Shown piece by piece: positions 33,195 to 42,325 of a stretch of 64,000 nucleotides of DNA (position 1 is the first letter of the stretch; every line of letters begins with the position of its first letter). The stretch spans positions 434,001 through 498,000 of the forward strand of contig NZ_FODV01000002.1 of NCBI RefSeq assembly GCF_900110465.1, in the 5' to 3' direction. The position numbers were made by a program, and so were the translations under genes. Origin of the DNA: Halogranum amylolyticum (GTDB lineage Archaea > Halobacteriota > Halobacteria > Halobacteriales > Haloferacaceae). Under the pieces are notes generated by a model. It was not told where the DNA came from and did not search any database. It saw only the letters and a program-made list of their open reading frames with translations.

Positions 33195-34532
33195 ATGGTG
33201 CAGGTCTTCGACGTGACGACGATAGTCGGCGTCGCGACAGTCGCAGTACTTCTCGTCTGCAGTGCGTTCTTCTCCGGGAGCGAGATCGCCGTGTTCTCGC
33301 TCGAACGCCACCGGCTGAGCGCGCTCCTCCAGCGCGAGCCCAACAGTCGCGTCGCACCGCTGCGACGGCTTCGCGACGACCCCCACCGCCTGCTCGTCAC
33401 CATCCTCGTCGGCAACACCGTCGTCAACGTCGCGATGGCCAGTATCGCTACCGCCGTCGTCGCCCGCCTCTTCGACCCGACGACGGGTGCGGTCGTCTCG
33501 ACGGTCGTCGTCAGCGGCCTCGTGCTCGTCTTCGGCGAGATCTCCCCCAAGTCCTACGGCGTCGCCAACGCCGAGTCGGTGGCGCTGTCGGTGGCCCGCC
33601 CGCTCGAACTGGTCCAGAAGGCGTTGTATCCGGTCGTCCTCTTCTTCGATCTGGTCACGAGCGGTATCAACCGCGTCACCGGCGGCGGACAGGACATCGA
33701 ACGCCCCTACGTCACCCGCGAAGAGATCGAGGCGCTGCTCACGACGGGCGAACGTATCGGCGCTATCGAAGAGGCGGAACACGAGATGGTCCAGGGCGTC
33801 TTCGACCTCAGTTCGACCAGCGCTCGCGAGGTGATGGTGCCGCGGGTGAACGTCGTCGGCGTCGACGTCGAGACGCCGCTGGAGGAGGTGCTCGAGATCT
33901 GCTCGACGAACCGCCTCACCCGACTCCCCGTCTACGAGGGGACGCTCGAACAGATGGTCGGCATCGCCGACATCCGCGACGTCGAACGGGCCGCCCGCGA
34001 GGGGCTGAACCTCCGCGACGTGCTGTTGCCGACGCTGCAGGTACCCGACAGCCGCGAGATAGACAACCTCCTCACCGAGATGCAGGAGAAACGTGTCCCG
34101 ATGGTTGTCGTTCGCGACGAGTTCGGCGAGATGGAGGGGATCCTCACCGTCGAAGACATCTTAGAGGAGATCGTCGGCGAGATCTTCGAGGTGGGCGAAG
34201 AGCGGTTCATCCGCCCGACCGCCGACGGCCTGCTCGTGAAGGGCGAGGTGACAGTCGGCGAGATCAACGACTTCCTCGACGTCTCGCTCCCACGCGAAGG
34301 CGACTTCGAGACGGTCGCTGGACTCATCAACACCGAACTGGGTCGCATCGGCGACGTCGGCGACACCGTCGAGGTGGCGAACGTCTCGCTCACGGTCGAA
34401 CGCGTCGACGGCAACCGCATCAGTCGGGTACGCGTCGAGCGACTGGAAGACGTGGCGTCGGACGACGAAGGGACGGACGTGGACGCTGGTGCGAACACGG
34501 ACACGGACGCGGACGCCGAGACGGGAGAGTAG
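33195..34532 (+). CDS. CNNM/CBS domain membrane protein (CorC/HlyC type)
   Basis: A 445-residue protein. The DUF21 (CNNM) membrane part (residues about 5-185) includes CSAFFSGSEIAVFSLERHRL, LVGNTVVNVAMASI and VFGEISPKSYGVANAE. A pair of CBS domains (about 215-330) begins REVMVPRVNVVGVDVE and has RLPVYEGTLEQMVGIADIRD. The CorC_HlyC domain (about 345-425) begins DGLLVKGEVTVGEINDFLDV. Relatives take part in Mg2+/Co2+ efflux or sodium-linked transport. An upstream ATG at 33169 opens a short overlapping frame, and GAGGTGGC before 33195 is the ribosome-binding site. Confidence 0.9.
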   Translation: MVQVFDVTTIVGVATVAVLLVCSAFFSGSEIAVFSLERHRLSALLQREPNSRVAPLRRLRDDPHRLLVTILVGNTVVNVAMASIATAVVARLFDPTTGAVVSTVVVSGLVLVFGEISPKSYGVANAESVALSVARPLELVQKALYPVVLFFDLVTSGINRVTGGGQDIERPYVTREEIEALLTTGERIGAIEEAEHEMVQGVFDLSSTSAREVMVPRVNVVGVDVETPLEEVLEICSTNRLTRLPVYEGTLEQMVGIADIRDVERAAREGLNLRDVLLPTLQVPDSREIDNLLTEMQEKRVPMVVVRDEFGEMEGILTVEDILEEIVGEIFEVGEERFIRPTADGLLVKGEVTVGEINDFLDVSLPREGDFETVAGLINTELGRIGDVGDTVEVANVSLTVERVDGNRISRVRVERLEDVASDDEGTDVDAGANTDTDADAETGE

Positions 34533-34629
34533 CGCCGCCGCTCGTCCGTCGGGTGCGAGACGAGAGAGGACGGGACGAAGCGAGAACTGTAGATCGAACG
34601 GAGCGCGTCGGTCGTCGACGCTGGAGGCG

Positions 34630-36135
34630 TCAGTCGTCGTCGTCCGCGATGGACTTGACCGCGCCCTTGATACCCGCCTTCGTCTCCTCTTCCTGGGCCG
34701 TGATGCGCCACCCCGTCACGCCCATCAGAACGAGGATGGCCGGCGAGAGGAACCCGAGGAAGTAGTACGGCGCGTAGCCCGCGAGACCCCAGTCACCCGC
34801 CCAGACCGGGACGCCGAGCACGCCGGCCATGTAGACGCCGCCCGCGTTCCACGGGATGAGCGCGCTCGTCGTCGTCCCGGCGGCCTCGACGCCGCGCGAG
34901 AGGTTCCGCGAGTCGAGGTCGTACTCGTCGTAGAGCCCGCGGAGGCTCATCCCGGGGACGACGATGGACATGTACTGCTCGGCCGCGAGGACGTTCATCC
35001 CGATGGCGGAGGCCGCGGTGCCGACCGTGAGACCCGCCACCGACGAGATGAGTTTGCCGACAGCGTGTGCGATCACTGCGAGCACGCCCGTCCGCTCGAG
35101 CAGGCCGCCGAGCGAGAGCGCGGCGACGACGATGGTGATGGTCCACGCCGACCCGATGAGACCGCCCGTGTTCAGGAGACTGTTGACGAGTTCGACGTTC
35201 GTCTCGGGGGCGGTGCCGTTCTGGGCGACCTCCCAGGCGGTGACGAACCCCTCGACGCTGACGGGACCTTGGACGAAGATCTGCGTGAACGCACCGACGA
35301 AGATTCCCGCCGCGAGCGCCGGGAGCGCCGGGTAGCCGCGCAGCGCCAGCCCGAACGTGACGACGAGCGGGATGAACACCAGCGGCGAGACGCTGTACGC
35401 GCCGGCGATGGCGCTCTGGATCTCGTTGACGCGACCGGCGGGCGTCCCGCCCGTCGCGGACATCCCGAGCACCGCGTAGCCGACGACCGAGATGGCGAGC
35501 GCCAGCCCCGTCCCGACCCGCATCGTCCGGATGTGGGTCATGAGGTCGGTGTTGGTCACCGCTGCCGCGAGGTTCGTCGTGTCCGACAGCGGCGAGATCT
35601 TGTCGCCGGTGTACGCGCCGGTCAGCACCGCGCCGGCGGTCATCGGTTCGGGGATGCCGAGTCCGGCCCCGATGCCGATGAACGCGACGCCGAGCGTCCC
35701 CGCCGTCGTCCACGACGAGCCGACGGCGAACGCGACGAGCGTCGCGAGTAGCGCGGCCGCTGGCAGAAAGATCTGCGGCGAGAGGAGGTCGAGTCCGTAG
35801 TAGATGAGCGCTGGAATCGTCCCCGCGCCGGTCCAAACGGCGATGAGGATGTAGATGACGAAGATGATGAGTATCGCCTGCATCCCCATCCGCAGGCCGT
35901 CGACGATGCCTTCGTACATCCGCTGCCACGAGACGCCGATCCAGTAGCGACCGACCAGCCCCGTGAGCACCATCCCCCACACGAGCGGGAAGTGCGCGTC
36001 GAGTCCCAACCCGATGGCCCCGACGCTCAGAAACAACAGCATCCCGACGACGGGCACCAGCGCCTGCAGCAGCGTGGGCCGCTCGTCGGCTGGGATGTCG
36101 TCGTATGTCAGCGGTTCGAACGATAGTGTCGCCAT
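34630..36135 (-). CDS. nhaC: NhaC-family Na+/H+ antiporter
   Basis: A 501-residue antiporter with about 11-12 membrane helices. NhaC landmarks are GSSWTTAGTLGVAFIGIGAG, GAYTGDKISPLSDTTNLAAA, VTNTDLMTHIRTMRVGTG and AAEQYMSIVVPGMSLRGLYD. It exchanges Na+ for H+ to keep low internal sodium in a halophile. This copy is intact, in contrast to the poly-C-interrupted paralogue at 11997-13612, with which it shares the S-P-x-S-D-T-T segment. The ATG at 36135 gives the usual length. It faces the CNNM gene tail-to-tail. Confidence 0.9.
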   Translation of the reverse strand: MATLSFEPLTYDDIPADERPTLLQALVPVVGMLLFLSVGAIGLGLDAHFPLVWGMVLTGLVGRYWIGVSWQRMYEGIVDGLRMGMQAILIIFVIYILIAVWTGAGTIPALIYYGLDLLSPQIFLPAAALLATLVAFAVGSSWTTAGTLGVAFIGIGAGLGIPEPMTAGAVLTGAYTGDKISPLSDTTNLAAAVTNTDLMTHIRTMRVGTGLALAISVVGYAVLGMSATGGTPAGRVNEIQSAIAGAYSVSPLVFIPLVVTFGLALRGYPALPALAAGIFVGAFTQIFVQGPVSVEGFVTAWEVAQNGTAPETNVELVNSLLNTGGLIGSAWTITIVVAALSLGGLLERTGVLAVIAHAVGKLISSVAGLTVGTAASAIGMNVLAAEQYMSIVVPGMSLRGLYDEYDLDSRNLSRGVEAAGTTTSALIPWNAGGVYMAGVLGVPVWAGDWGLAGYAPYYFLGFLSPAILVLMGVTGWRITAQEEETKAGIKGAVKSIADDDD

Positions 36136-36235
36136 GTGGGCGACGGTATTCCGTTAGCGCATATGTATCTGCGGTTTATATGCGTCCTAGGCATCTCTTG
36201 GCACGGCTGGGTCTCTCTCGCAATTATTGCCTGAG

Positions 36236-37114
36236 TTAGGTGATGGAGGCGGGCGACGTGCGAACTGTCAGGACGGGTCGTTCGGCCGACCGGAGGACGC
36301 GCTCGGTCGTACTGCCGAGCAACGTCGGTTCAACCCCGGCCGCCCCCTGTGTACCCATCGCCACGAGATCAGCGTCGACCTCCGCCGCGTAGTCGAGGAT
36401 AGTCCGCGCCGGACGCCCCCGACGAACCGCCGTCTCCACGTCGACGCCGGCCTCCGTCAGTCGAGCGCCGACCTCGGTGGTGACGCGCGACCCGAGTCGG
36501 TCGAACCCGCCGATGAGGTCGACCACCAGGTCGGGGTCGTAGAGAGTGACGTCCACCACGTAGAGGACGTAGACGGTCGCGTCGAACGCCGTCGCCACCT
36601 GCTGGGCGTGGGCGACGACCGCGTCCGCTCCCGTACTGCCGTCGGTCGCCAACACGATCGACTCGTAGCTCGGATGTTTCACGTGTCGCCCACCCGCGAC
36701 GAACACCGGTATCGACGCATTCGAGACGAGTCGGGAGGCCGTGCTGCCGAACAGCGTCTCCGCGAGGCCTCCACGGCCGTGGCTGCCGACGGCGAGGAGG
36801 TCGACGGCGTTGCGCTCGGCGTAGTCGAGCAGTGTCCGGTGGACGGTCCCGGACTCGACGCTGCTCACGACGTCGACACCACGTCCCCGTGCGCGGTTGG
36901 CGACCGTCTCGACGAACGCCTCGGCGCGGCGGCGCATGGAGCTCTGGACGTGCTCTCTCGTCTCCTCGTCGTCGGGGCCTTCGTAGGGCGGGACGACCGC
37001 GACGACGTGGAGCGTCGCGTCGAAGACGGCGGTGAGCGAGAGCGCGTGGTCGGCGGCGGCGGTCGCCCCATCGCTCCCGTCGGTCGCGAGGAGGACTGTC
37101 TCGAAGTCGGTCAT
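36236..37114 (-). CDS. Universal stress protein with two Usp domains
   Basis: A 292-residue tandem UspA protein. Domain one (residues 1-145) starts VLLATDGSDGATAAADHALS and has the nucleotide motif GSHGRGGLAETLFGS. Domain two (about 152-287) starts SIVLATDGSTGADAVVAHAQ and has GTQGAAGVEPTLLGS. Both keep the G-x2-G-x9-G-S pattern for ATP binding. Such proteins raise survival under stress by unclear means. It lies near the VIT1-type gene on the same strand but is separated from it by about 50 bases, so co-transcription is possible. Confidence 0.92.
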   Translation of the reverse strand: MTDFETVLLATDGSDGATAAADHALSLTAVFDATLHVVAVVPPYEGPDDEETREHVQSSMRRRAEAFVETVANRARGRGVDVVSSVESGTVHRTLLDYAERNAVDLLAVGSHGRGGLAETLFGSTASRLVSNASIPVFVAGGRHVKHPSYESIVLATDGSTGADAVVAHAQQVATAFDATVYVLYVVDVTLYDPDLVVDLIGGFDRLGSRVTTEVGARLTEAGVDVETAVRRGRPARTILDYAAEVDADLVAMGTQGAAGVEPTLLGSTTERVLRSAERPVLTVRTSPASIT

Positions 37115-37168
37115 ACGACCACTACGTGGTCGAGTGCGATGCAGTTTGCGGCGTCGTGGCGCGGCGGG

Positions 37169-37702
37169 TCAGGCGACGCCTTTCAGCAGCGTGCCGACGA
37201 CGAACGCCACCGTCGCCGCGAGCATCCCGACGACGAACATCTCACCGCCGTTGACGAACCAGTGCCGTGCGGTGACGAAACTCCGACTCGCGCCGACGAC
37301 GAAGAAGGCGACCCCGGTGAACAGGATCGACGTCGGGAACAGCGGCGTGAGCACGAACACGTAGGGCGCCAGTGGGAGCGCGCCGGCGACGACGAACGCC
37401 AGGAAGGTGACGGCCGCCGTCCGGGCCGGACTCTTCCCGTCGTCGTCGACGTGGTTCCCCCGTGCGGCCTCGTAGTCGGCCTCCGAGCGACGACTGAGGA
37501 AGTTGCTCATCCCCATCGAGAACCCGTCGGCGAACAGGTTCGCCGCACCGAGGACGAGCACGATCGTCGGGTCCAGCGCCGCCCCGGCGACGCCGGCGAC
37601 GACGGCGAACGTCGTGACGATGCCGTCGTTCGCACCGTAGATGACCTCGGCGATGTACTTCCCCGAGGGGTGAATCTCGTCGCCAAGCAGTGTCTCCAGC
37701 AT
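37169..37702 (-). CDS. VIT1/CCC1-family protein
   Basis: A 177-residue membrane protein of the VIT1/CCC1 family, which moves Fe2+ or Mn2+. The N-terminal block IAEVIYGANDGIVTTFAVVA, followed by GANLFADGFSMGMSNFLS-like sequence (residues about 53-70, key Asn, Asp, Met), is the signature. Five membrane helices are predicted. The long cytoplasmic metal-binding loop of the eukaryotic members is short here (ADYEAARGNHVDDDGKSPAR). The ATG at 37702 lies about 30 bases after ACTAAAACG. Its export direction in archaea is not known. Confidence 0.88.
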   Translation of the reverse strand: MLETLLGDEIHPSGKYIAEVIYGANDGIVTTFAVVAGVAGAALDPTIVLVLGAANLFADGFSMGMSNFLSRRSEADYEAARGNHVDDDGKSPARTAAVTFLAFVVAGALPLAPYVFVLTPLFPTSILFTGVAFFVVGASRSFVTARHWFVNGGEMFVVGMLAATVAFVVGTLLKGVA

Positions 37703-37757
37703 ACAGTCGAGTAGGTATGCAACCTGTTACGTTTTAGTTGGCGTGTCGACGCATCGA

Positions 37758-39191
37758 CTACCGTCGGTCCAGTTTCTCCGTCGCCGCCCGGAACAGACCG
37801 TCGAGGATCTCTGGCGTCGTCGGGTGGTACGCGCGGTCCGGCAGGTCGCGGACGTCTAACTCCATCTCGACGGCGACCTGCATCGTCTTGGCCATCACGT
37901 CGGCGTGGTAGTGGAGTCCCTGATACCCCAGCACGGTGCCGTCGTCGGCGTCGACGACGAGCTCCGCGCGACCGCGGGGCGTCGTCTTCGTCTTGAACAC
38001 GCCGTCGTCGCTCGCCTCGCGCATGACGGCGTGGTAGTCGAGTCCCGCCTCGTCGGCGGCGAACCGTGAGTAGCCGACGCGGGCGTAGGGGTAGACCGCC
38101 GCACCGGAGAAGACGACGTGGTGGTGGACGTTCTCGTACCGCTCCAGTTCCTCTCCGCGGGCGTGCGCGAGGATGTTGTCGCCGGCGACGTAGCCCTGTT
38201 CCTTGGCGACGTGGAGAATCTGCTCCTTCCCGTTGACGTCGCCGACGACGAACACCCGGTCGTCGTCGCGGCTCTGCATCGTGTCGTCGACCCATCCCTC
38301 GTCGATCGAGATCGACGTGTTCTCCAGTCCGAGCCCGTCGACGGCGAGGCGACGACCCGTAAACAGAAAGAGCTGCTCGGCCTCGACGACGTCCGACTCG
38401 CCGTCTCGGTCGACGTGCAGACGGACGCCGCCGTCCTCGGTCGGTTCGAGCGACCGCTCGTACGTGTTCGTCAGGATCTCGACGTCGAACTCCTCGCGGT
38501 AGAGCGCCAGCAGTTCGTCGCCGAACTCGGGGTCGGCCTCGTCGAGCGGCCGGTCGTCGTGCTCCACGACGGTGAGGTCGGAGACGCCCGCCTCCCTGAG
38601 GTACGGGACGAGCTCCATCCCGATGTAACCGAACCCCATCACGACGCCCGAGTCGGGGAGTTCAGTGGCGTCGAGCACCTCGTCGGAGGTCATGTAGTCG
38701 ACCTCGTCGATGCCGTCGAGGTCGGGGACATTGACCGACGACCCGGTGGCGACGACGACGTAGTCGGCGTCGAGTTCCCGCTCGTCGGGTTCGCCGTCGA
38801 CGTCGGCGACGTGTACCGTGTGGTCGTCGACGAACGCGGCGGTGCCGTGGAGGAACTCGACGCCCTCGCGGCCGGTCAGCCGGTGGACCGCCGCGCGGCG
38901 GTGTTCGGCGAACCCGAGAACGTGGTCGTCCTTCGTGGCGACCGTCTCCTCGAGGTCGATCGTCGGCGGGTCGCCGACGAGGCGGTCGTCGTGCCGCGTC
39001 TGATACCGGTGGGCCGCCGCCGACAGCACCTCCTTCGAGGGCATACAGCCGCGCAGGATACAGAGCCCTCCGCCCGGGGTTCCGTTGTCAACGAGGGTGA
39101 GACGGTCGACGGTCTCGCCGACGTGCTCCGAGAGCGTCTCGGCGACGGCGACGCCCGCACTTCCGTAGGCACCGATGATGACGACGTGCAT
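37758..39191 (-). CDS. Dihydrolipoyl dehydrogenase / mercuric reductase-like flavoprotein
   Basis: A 477-residue class I pyridine nucleotide-disulfide oxidoreductase. Redox-active cysteines are C44 and C49 in CILRGCMPSK, and NAD(P) binding is at MGFGYIGMEL (about 183). A FAD-binding GD appears in VFVVGDVNG, and the C-terminal dimer domain has HPTTPE near residue 461, the usual active-site His and Glu. The first dinucleotide motif is GAYGSAG instead of GxGxxG, which is odd. It may reduce lipoamide, mercury or another disulfide; no 2-oxoacid dehydrogenase genes are near. It stands alone. Confidence 0.82.
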   Translation of the reverse strand: MHVVIIGAYGSAGVAVAETLSEHVGETVDRLTLVDNGTPGGGLCILRGCMPSKEVLSAAAHRYQTRHDDRLVGDPPTIDLEETVATKDDHVLGFAEHRRAAVHRLTGREGVEFLHGTAAFVDDHTVHVADVDGEPDERELDADYVVVATGSSVNVPDLDGIDEVDYMTSDEVLDATELPDSGVVMGFGYIGMELVPYLREAGVSDLTVVEHDDRPLDEADPEFGDELLALYREEFDVEILTNTYERSLEPTEDGGVRLHVDRDGESDVVEAEQLFLFTGRRLAVDGLGLENTSISIDEGWVDDTMQSRDDDRVFVVGDVNGKEQILHVAKEQGYVAGDNILAHARGEELERYENVHHHVVFSGAAVYPYARVGYSRFAADEAGLDYHAVMREASDDGVFKTKTTPRGRAELVVDADDGTVLGYQGLHYHADVMAKTMQVAVEMELDVRDLPDRAYHPTTPEILDGLFRAATEKLDRR

Positions 39192-39346
39192 ACTCGGCCA
39201 TCAGAGCGGAGCGGATTAGGTGTTGTGTCGAGCGAACTGCCCGACGGCGGCGGCCGAGCCGTCCGGTTCGACCCATCCACCGAGATATATACACCACAAT
39301 AGCGCTCTTACGAACCGTTATCACCGAGAGCGTCTCCAGTACCGCC

Positions 39347-39769
39347 ATGAGCGACGCCAGTACCCGGTTCGGATTCGTCTGTGTACAGAACGCGGGACGC
39401 AGTCAGATGTCGGCCGCCTTCGCCGAACGAGAGCGAGCTCGCCGCGGACTCACGGACGAGGTAGCGGTCCTTACGGGCGGGACGCATCCGGCCGACGAGG
39501 TCCACCCGGAGGTCGTCGAGGTGATGAGCGAACTCGGGATCGACCTCTCGAACCGGGTCCCACGGGAGGTCACGGACGAAGAACTGAACGCGTGTGACGT
39601 CGTCGCGACGATGGGATGTTCGACGCTCGAACTCGACGCCGACGTGGCGGTCCGCGACTGGGCGCTCGACGACCCGCACGGACAGGACACAGAGCGCGTC
39701 CGCGAGATTCGAGACGAGATCGAACGTCACGTCGTCGCCCTCTTCGACGAACGGTTCGGCGAACGGTGA
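39347..39769 (+). CDS. Low-molecular-weight phosphatase / arsenate reductase-type protein
   Basis: A 140-residue protein of the LMW tyrosine phosphatase fold. The P-loop C-x5-R-S is C12-VQNAG-R18-S, followed by QMSAAFAERE. The distal general-acid Asp is in WALDDPHGQD near residue 106. Such proteins dephosphorylate phosphotyrosine or, in the ArsC group, reduce arsenate with a later Cys pair. Cys residues here are at 12, in LNACDV and in TMGCST, so arsenate reductase activity is possible but unproved. No ars operon is near. AGATATATAC (about 39283) is the likely promoter. Confidence 0.8.
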   Translation: MSDASTRFGFVCVQNAGRSQMSAAFAERERARRGLTDEVAVLTGGTHPADEVHPEVVEVMSELGIDLSNRVPREVTDEELNACDVVATMGCSTLELDADVAVRDWALDDPHGQDTERVREIRDEIERHVVALFDERFGER

Positions 39770-39782
39770 GCCGCAGTTCCGC

Positions 39783-41006
39783 TCAGTCGCGCTGACGGGA
39801 GCGGGCGACTGAAGCGACGACGAGGGCAGCGAGCGCGGTGACGGCGGCGACGAGACCGAAGCCGGGACTCGACGTCTCGGTCTGAGTGGTCGTCTCCGTC
39901 TCGGTTCCCGCGTCACTCTCGGTGGCCGGCCCCGAGTCGCCGGCGGTGGTCGTCTCGCCCGACGTGTCCGTCGCAGAGCCGTTCGCCTGTCCGCCCTGAA
40001 GCGCCACCGTTCGCTCGGAGAAGTGGTTGACTGCGACGGCGGCCTCGGTCGTCGAGTCTACGGAACTGCTCGGTTGCGTCAGATACTTCGAGCGCTGTCC
40101 GCCGTCGGCAGCCATCGGCAGTTCGCTGTACGCCGTCGCCCTCGCGGCCGTCTCGCCGTCGACGGTCACCGAGAGGCCGCTCGCGCCGTCGAGCGCCTCG
40201 TTCGAGACGCTCGCGAGGAGAACCGTCCCCTCCTGAGTCGTCCGGTCGACAGCCAGTTCGACCCGGTCTGCGCTCTGTTCGCTCGTTCTCAGCGAGGTCG
40301 TCTCTCCGTACGTGACAGTGTCGACGACGCGTTCGCCGTCCTGCTGCATCACGTACGCCTCCGCGGTGGCGACGCCGTCGGCGATGAGACTCTCCTGGTT
40401 TCTGTCGTCGGTGCCTCGCCGGCGGTCGTACGTGCGGACGACGAGATAGCCGTCCTCGCCGACCTCCGCGACGACGTCGCCGTCGTCGTTGACACCGACC
40501 GTCCCGTTGCCGACGACGAACGCGGCGGCCTCGGGGCCTTCGTCGGTCTCGATGACCGCCGTCGCGTCACCCCAGTAGCCCGCCTCCCCCTTCTCGCTGA
40601 CGTTCAACTGGACGTACTGCGTCGCGTTCGTGCTCTCGACGACCATGATCCCGTGGGGGTTGTCGTGGACGTCGATGGTCGCGCCGCTGTCGGCGGTGAT
40701 CGTCGCGTTGGTCGTCGTCCGCGAGTCGACCGTCAGCCCGCTCCCCGAGAGCGAGGCGACGGAACCGACGTCACTGCCGACTCCGAGCGGTCCGTCGTCC
40801 TCCGCAGTCTGCTTCGACTGGACGGATACGGAGTCGAAGAAGGTCGTCCCGTCGACGCGGTAGTCCGTCAGCGCGTTGGACTGCGTCCCGAACGTGACGT
40901 GCGCTCCGTCGTACGCCGAGGCGTTCTGTGCACCGGCGACCGAAGCGACCCCGGCCGTCGCCGACGTGACGAGCAGTACCGTCGCTACTACCGCGAGAAT
41001 ACGCAT
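39783..41006 (-). CDS. Exported surface protein with PGF-CTERM anchor
   Basis: A 407-residue secreted protein. A Sec signal (MRILAVVATVLLVTSATAGV, cleaved after VAGAQ) begins it. The bulk is beta-rich with Gly/Asp/Thr (for example DVHDNPHGIMVVESTNA). Residues about 340-380 form a Thr/Ser/Glu/Gly linker suited to O-glycosylation. The C-terminus SSPGFGLVAAVTALAALVVA, followed by SVARSRQRD, is a PGF-CTERM signal for archaeosortase ArtA, so the protein should be cut and lipid-anchored at the surface. Its function is unknown. It converges with the LMW phosphatase gene. Confidence 0.88.
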   Translation of the reverse strand: MRILAVVATVLLVTSATAGVASVAGAQNASAYDGAHVTFGTQSNALTDYRVDGTTFFDSVSVQSKQTAEDDGPLGVGSDVGSVASLSGSGLTVDSRTTTNATITADSGATIDVHDNPHGIMVVESTNATQYVQLNVSEKGEAGYWGDATAVIETDEGPEAAAFVVGNGTVGVNDDGDVVAEVGEDGYLVVRTYDRRRGTDDRNQESLIADGVATAEAYVMQQDGERVVDTVTYGETTSLRTSEQSADRVELAVDRTTQEGTVLLASVSNEALDGASGLSVTVDGETAARATAYSELPMAADGGQRSKYLTQPSSSVDSTTEAAVAVNHFSERTVALQGGQANGSATDTSGETTTAGDSGPATESDAGTETETTTQTETSSPGFGLVAAVTALAALVVASVARSRQRD

Positions 41007-41117
41007 GAGTACGCGAACGCTACTCCGGGTCTGGTCTATAATCTTGTGGCCTCGAGGGTCGAGAACCGGTGTTCGGCCCCCGTCCAGCGGTCGATAGCCG
41101 TCGGTCGGTCGTCGGCC

Positions 41118-42077
41118 TCACCGCGAGATGGCGTCGGCCTCGTCGGCGACGACCCGCTCGACCTCCTCGCGCGTGACGAGTGCGACGTCGCCGCTGATCG
41201 TCCGCTTCAGGGACGCGGTCGCCGCCCCGTACGCTAGCGACTCGTCCATGGTTCCGCCCTCGATGCGCTTCGCCAGGAAGCCGCCGACGAAGGCGTCGCC
41301 GGTGCCGATGGCGTCGTAGGTGTCGGCCGAGAACACCGCCTGCTCGTAGGTCTCGCCGTCGTGCAACGCCAACGCGCCCTCGTCGCCGCGGGTGACCACG
41401 ACCGTCTCGAAGTCGTGAGTCGACGCGAGGTGGCGGGCCATCTCGGCGGCCGACCCGTCGAGGTTCAGACACGTCCGCGCGTCGCTCTCGGGGGCGACGA
41501 GCACGTCGACGTGGGGGAAGAGCTCGCGATACCCCTCGGCGGCCTCGGCGGGCGACCAGAGCTTCGTCCGGTAGTTCAGGTCGAACGCCGTCTCCGTCCC
41601 CGCCTCCTGCGCGCGCTTCAACAGCGCCTCGGTCGTCTCCGCGGCCGTCGCCGAGAGTGCAGGCGTGATGCCGCTCGTGTAGAACACCTCGGCCTCGTCG
41701 ACGGCGTCGGCCGGGAGTTCCTCGACGGTCGCCGTCGTGACGGCGGCGTTCGCCCGGTCGTAGATGACGTTCGTCCCGCGGGGTTCGCCGCCGTACTCGA
41801 GATAGTAGGTACCGACCCGGGCGTCGTCGCCGTCGTCCCACGCGACCCCCGTATCGACGCCGTAGCTCTCCAGTTCGGCGACGATGCGGCGCCCGAGCGG
41901 CGACGCCGGAAGCTTCGAGAGCCACGTCGCCTCACAGCCGAGGTTCGCCGCGGCGGTCGCGACGTTACTCTCTGCGCCTCCGGCCTGCACGTCGAGCTCG
42001 CGAGTCCGTTCCAACCGGTCGCCTCGGGGGGGAGAGAATCGAAGCATCGTCTCCCCGAAGGTGACGATATCTGGCAT
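41118..42077 (-). CDS. kdgK: 2-keto-3-deoxygluconate kinase (PfkB family)
   Basis: A 319-residue PfkB-family sugar kinase. It starts [20 protein letters not shown], has the ligand region [19 protein letters not shown] and ends with the catalytic [20 protein letters not shown] (residues about 255-273, the Asp in GTGD is the base). Best fit is KDG kinase, which acts in the haloarchaeal semi-phosphorylative Entner-Doudoroff pathway, phosphorylating 2-keto-3-deoxygluconate. Fructokinase is a possible alternative. I use the ATG at 42075-42077, about 28 bases after AACTTATG, over an upstream extension. It is divergent from a wHTH gene. Confidence 0.88.
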   Translation of the reverse strand: MPDIVTFGETMLRFSPPRGDRLERTRELDVQAGGAESNVATAAANLGCEATWLSKLPASPLGRRIVAELESYGVDTGVAWDDGDDARVGTYYLEYGGEPRGTNVIYDRANAAVTTATVEELPADAVDEAEVFYTSGITPALSATAAETTEALLKRAQEAGTETAFDLNYRTKLWSPAEAAEGYRELFPHVDVLVAPESDARTCLNLDGSAAEMARHLASTHDFETVVVTRGDEGALALHDGETYEQAVFSADTYDAIGTGDAFVGGFLAKRIEGGTMDESLAYGAATASLKRTISGDVALVTREEVERVVADEADAISR

Positions 42078-42211
42078 ACCGAGAGAGTCTGACGTCGGCG
42101 CACATAAGTTCCGGTCGTTCCGTCGGAACTCGCCGAGCGTCACAGAGCGATCAATCGTCCGACGAGTGGCCACCACTCTTAACAGCGGACTGGTCATATC
42201 AGGCAGCGAGA

Positions 42212-42236
42212 ACGGTCCACGACGTCGTCGGACCGT
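42212..42236. promoter_or_regulatory. Inverted repeat between kdgK and a wHTH gene
   Basis: ACGGTCC (42212-42218) and GGACCGT (42230-42236) are perfect seven-base inverted arms flanking an 11-base GC-rich core. The element lies in the shared upstream region, 135 bases before kdgK and 90 before the wHTH gene. It may be an operator, but GC-rich repeats of this size can occur by chance. Confidence 0.3.
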
Positions 42237-42325
42237 CGGCGCACGTGACGACTGTACGACCACACGGCAGGTCACAGATCACCGGGCACACACTGCGACC
42301 GCCACTCCCACCCTGACTCACATCC

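Noticed and set aside
34489..35751. A 420-codon plus-strand open frame opposite the second NhaC gene
   Set aside because: It is antisense to an intact antiporter and resembles no protein.
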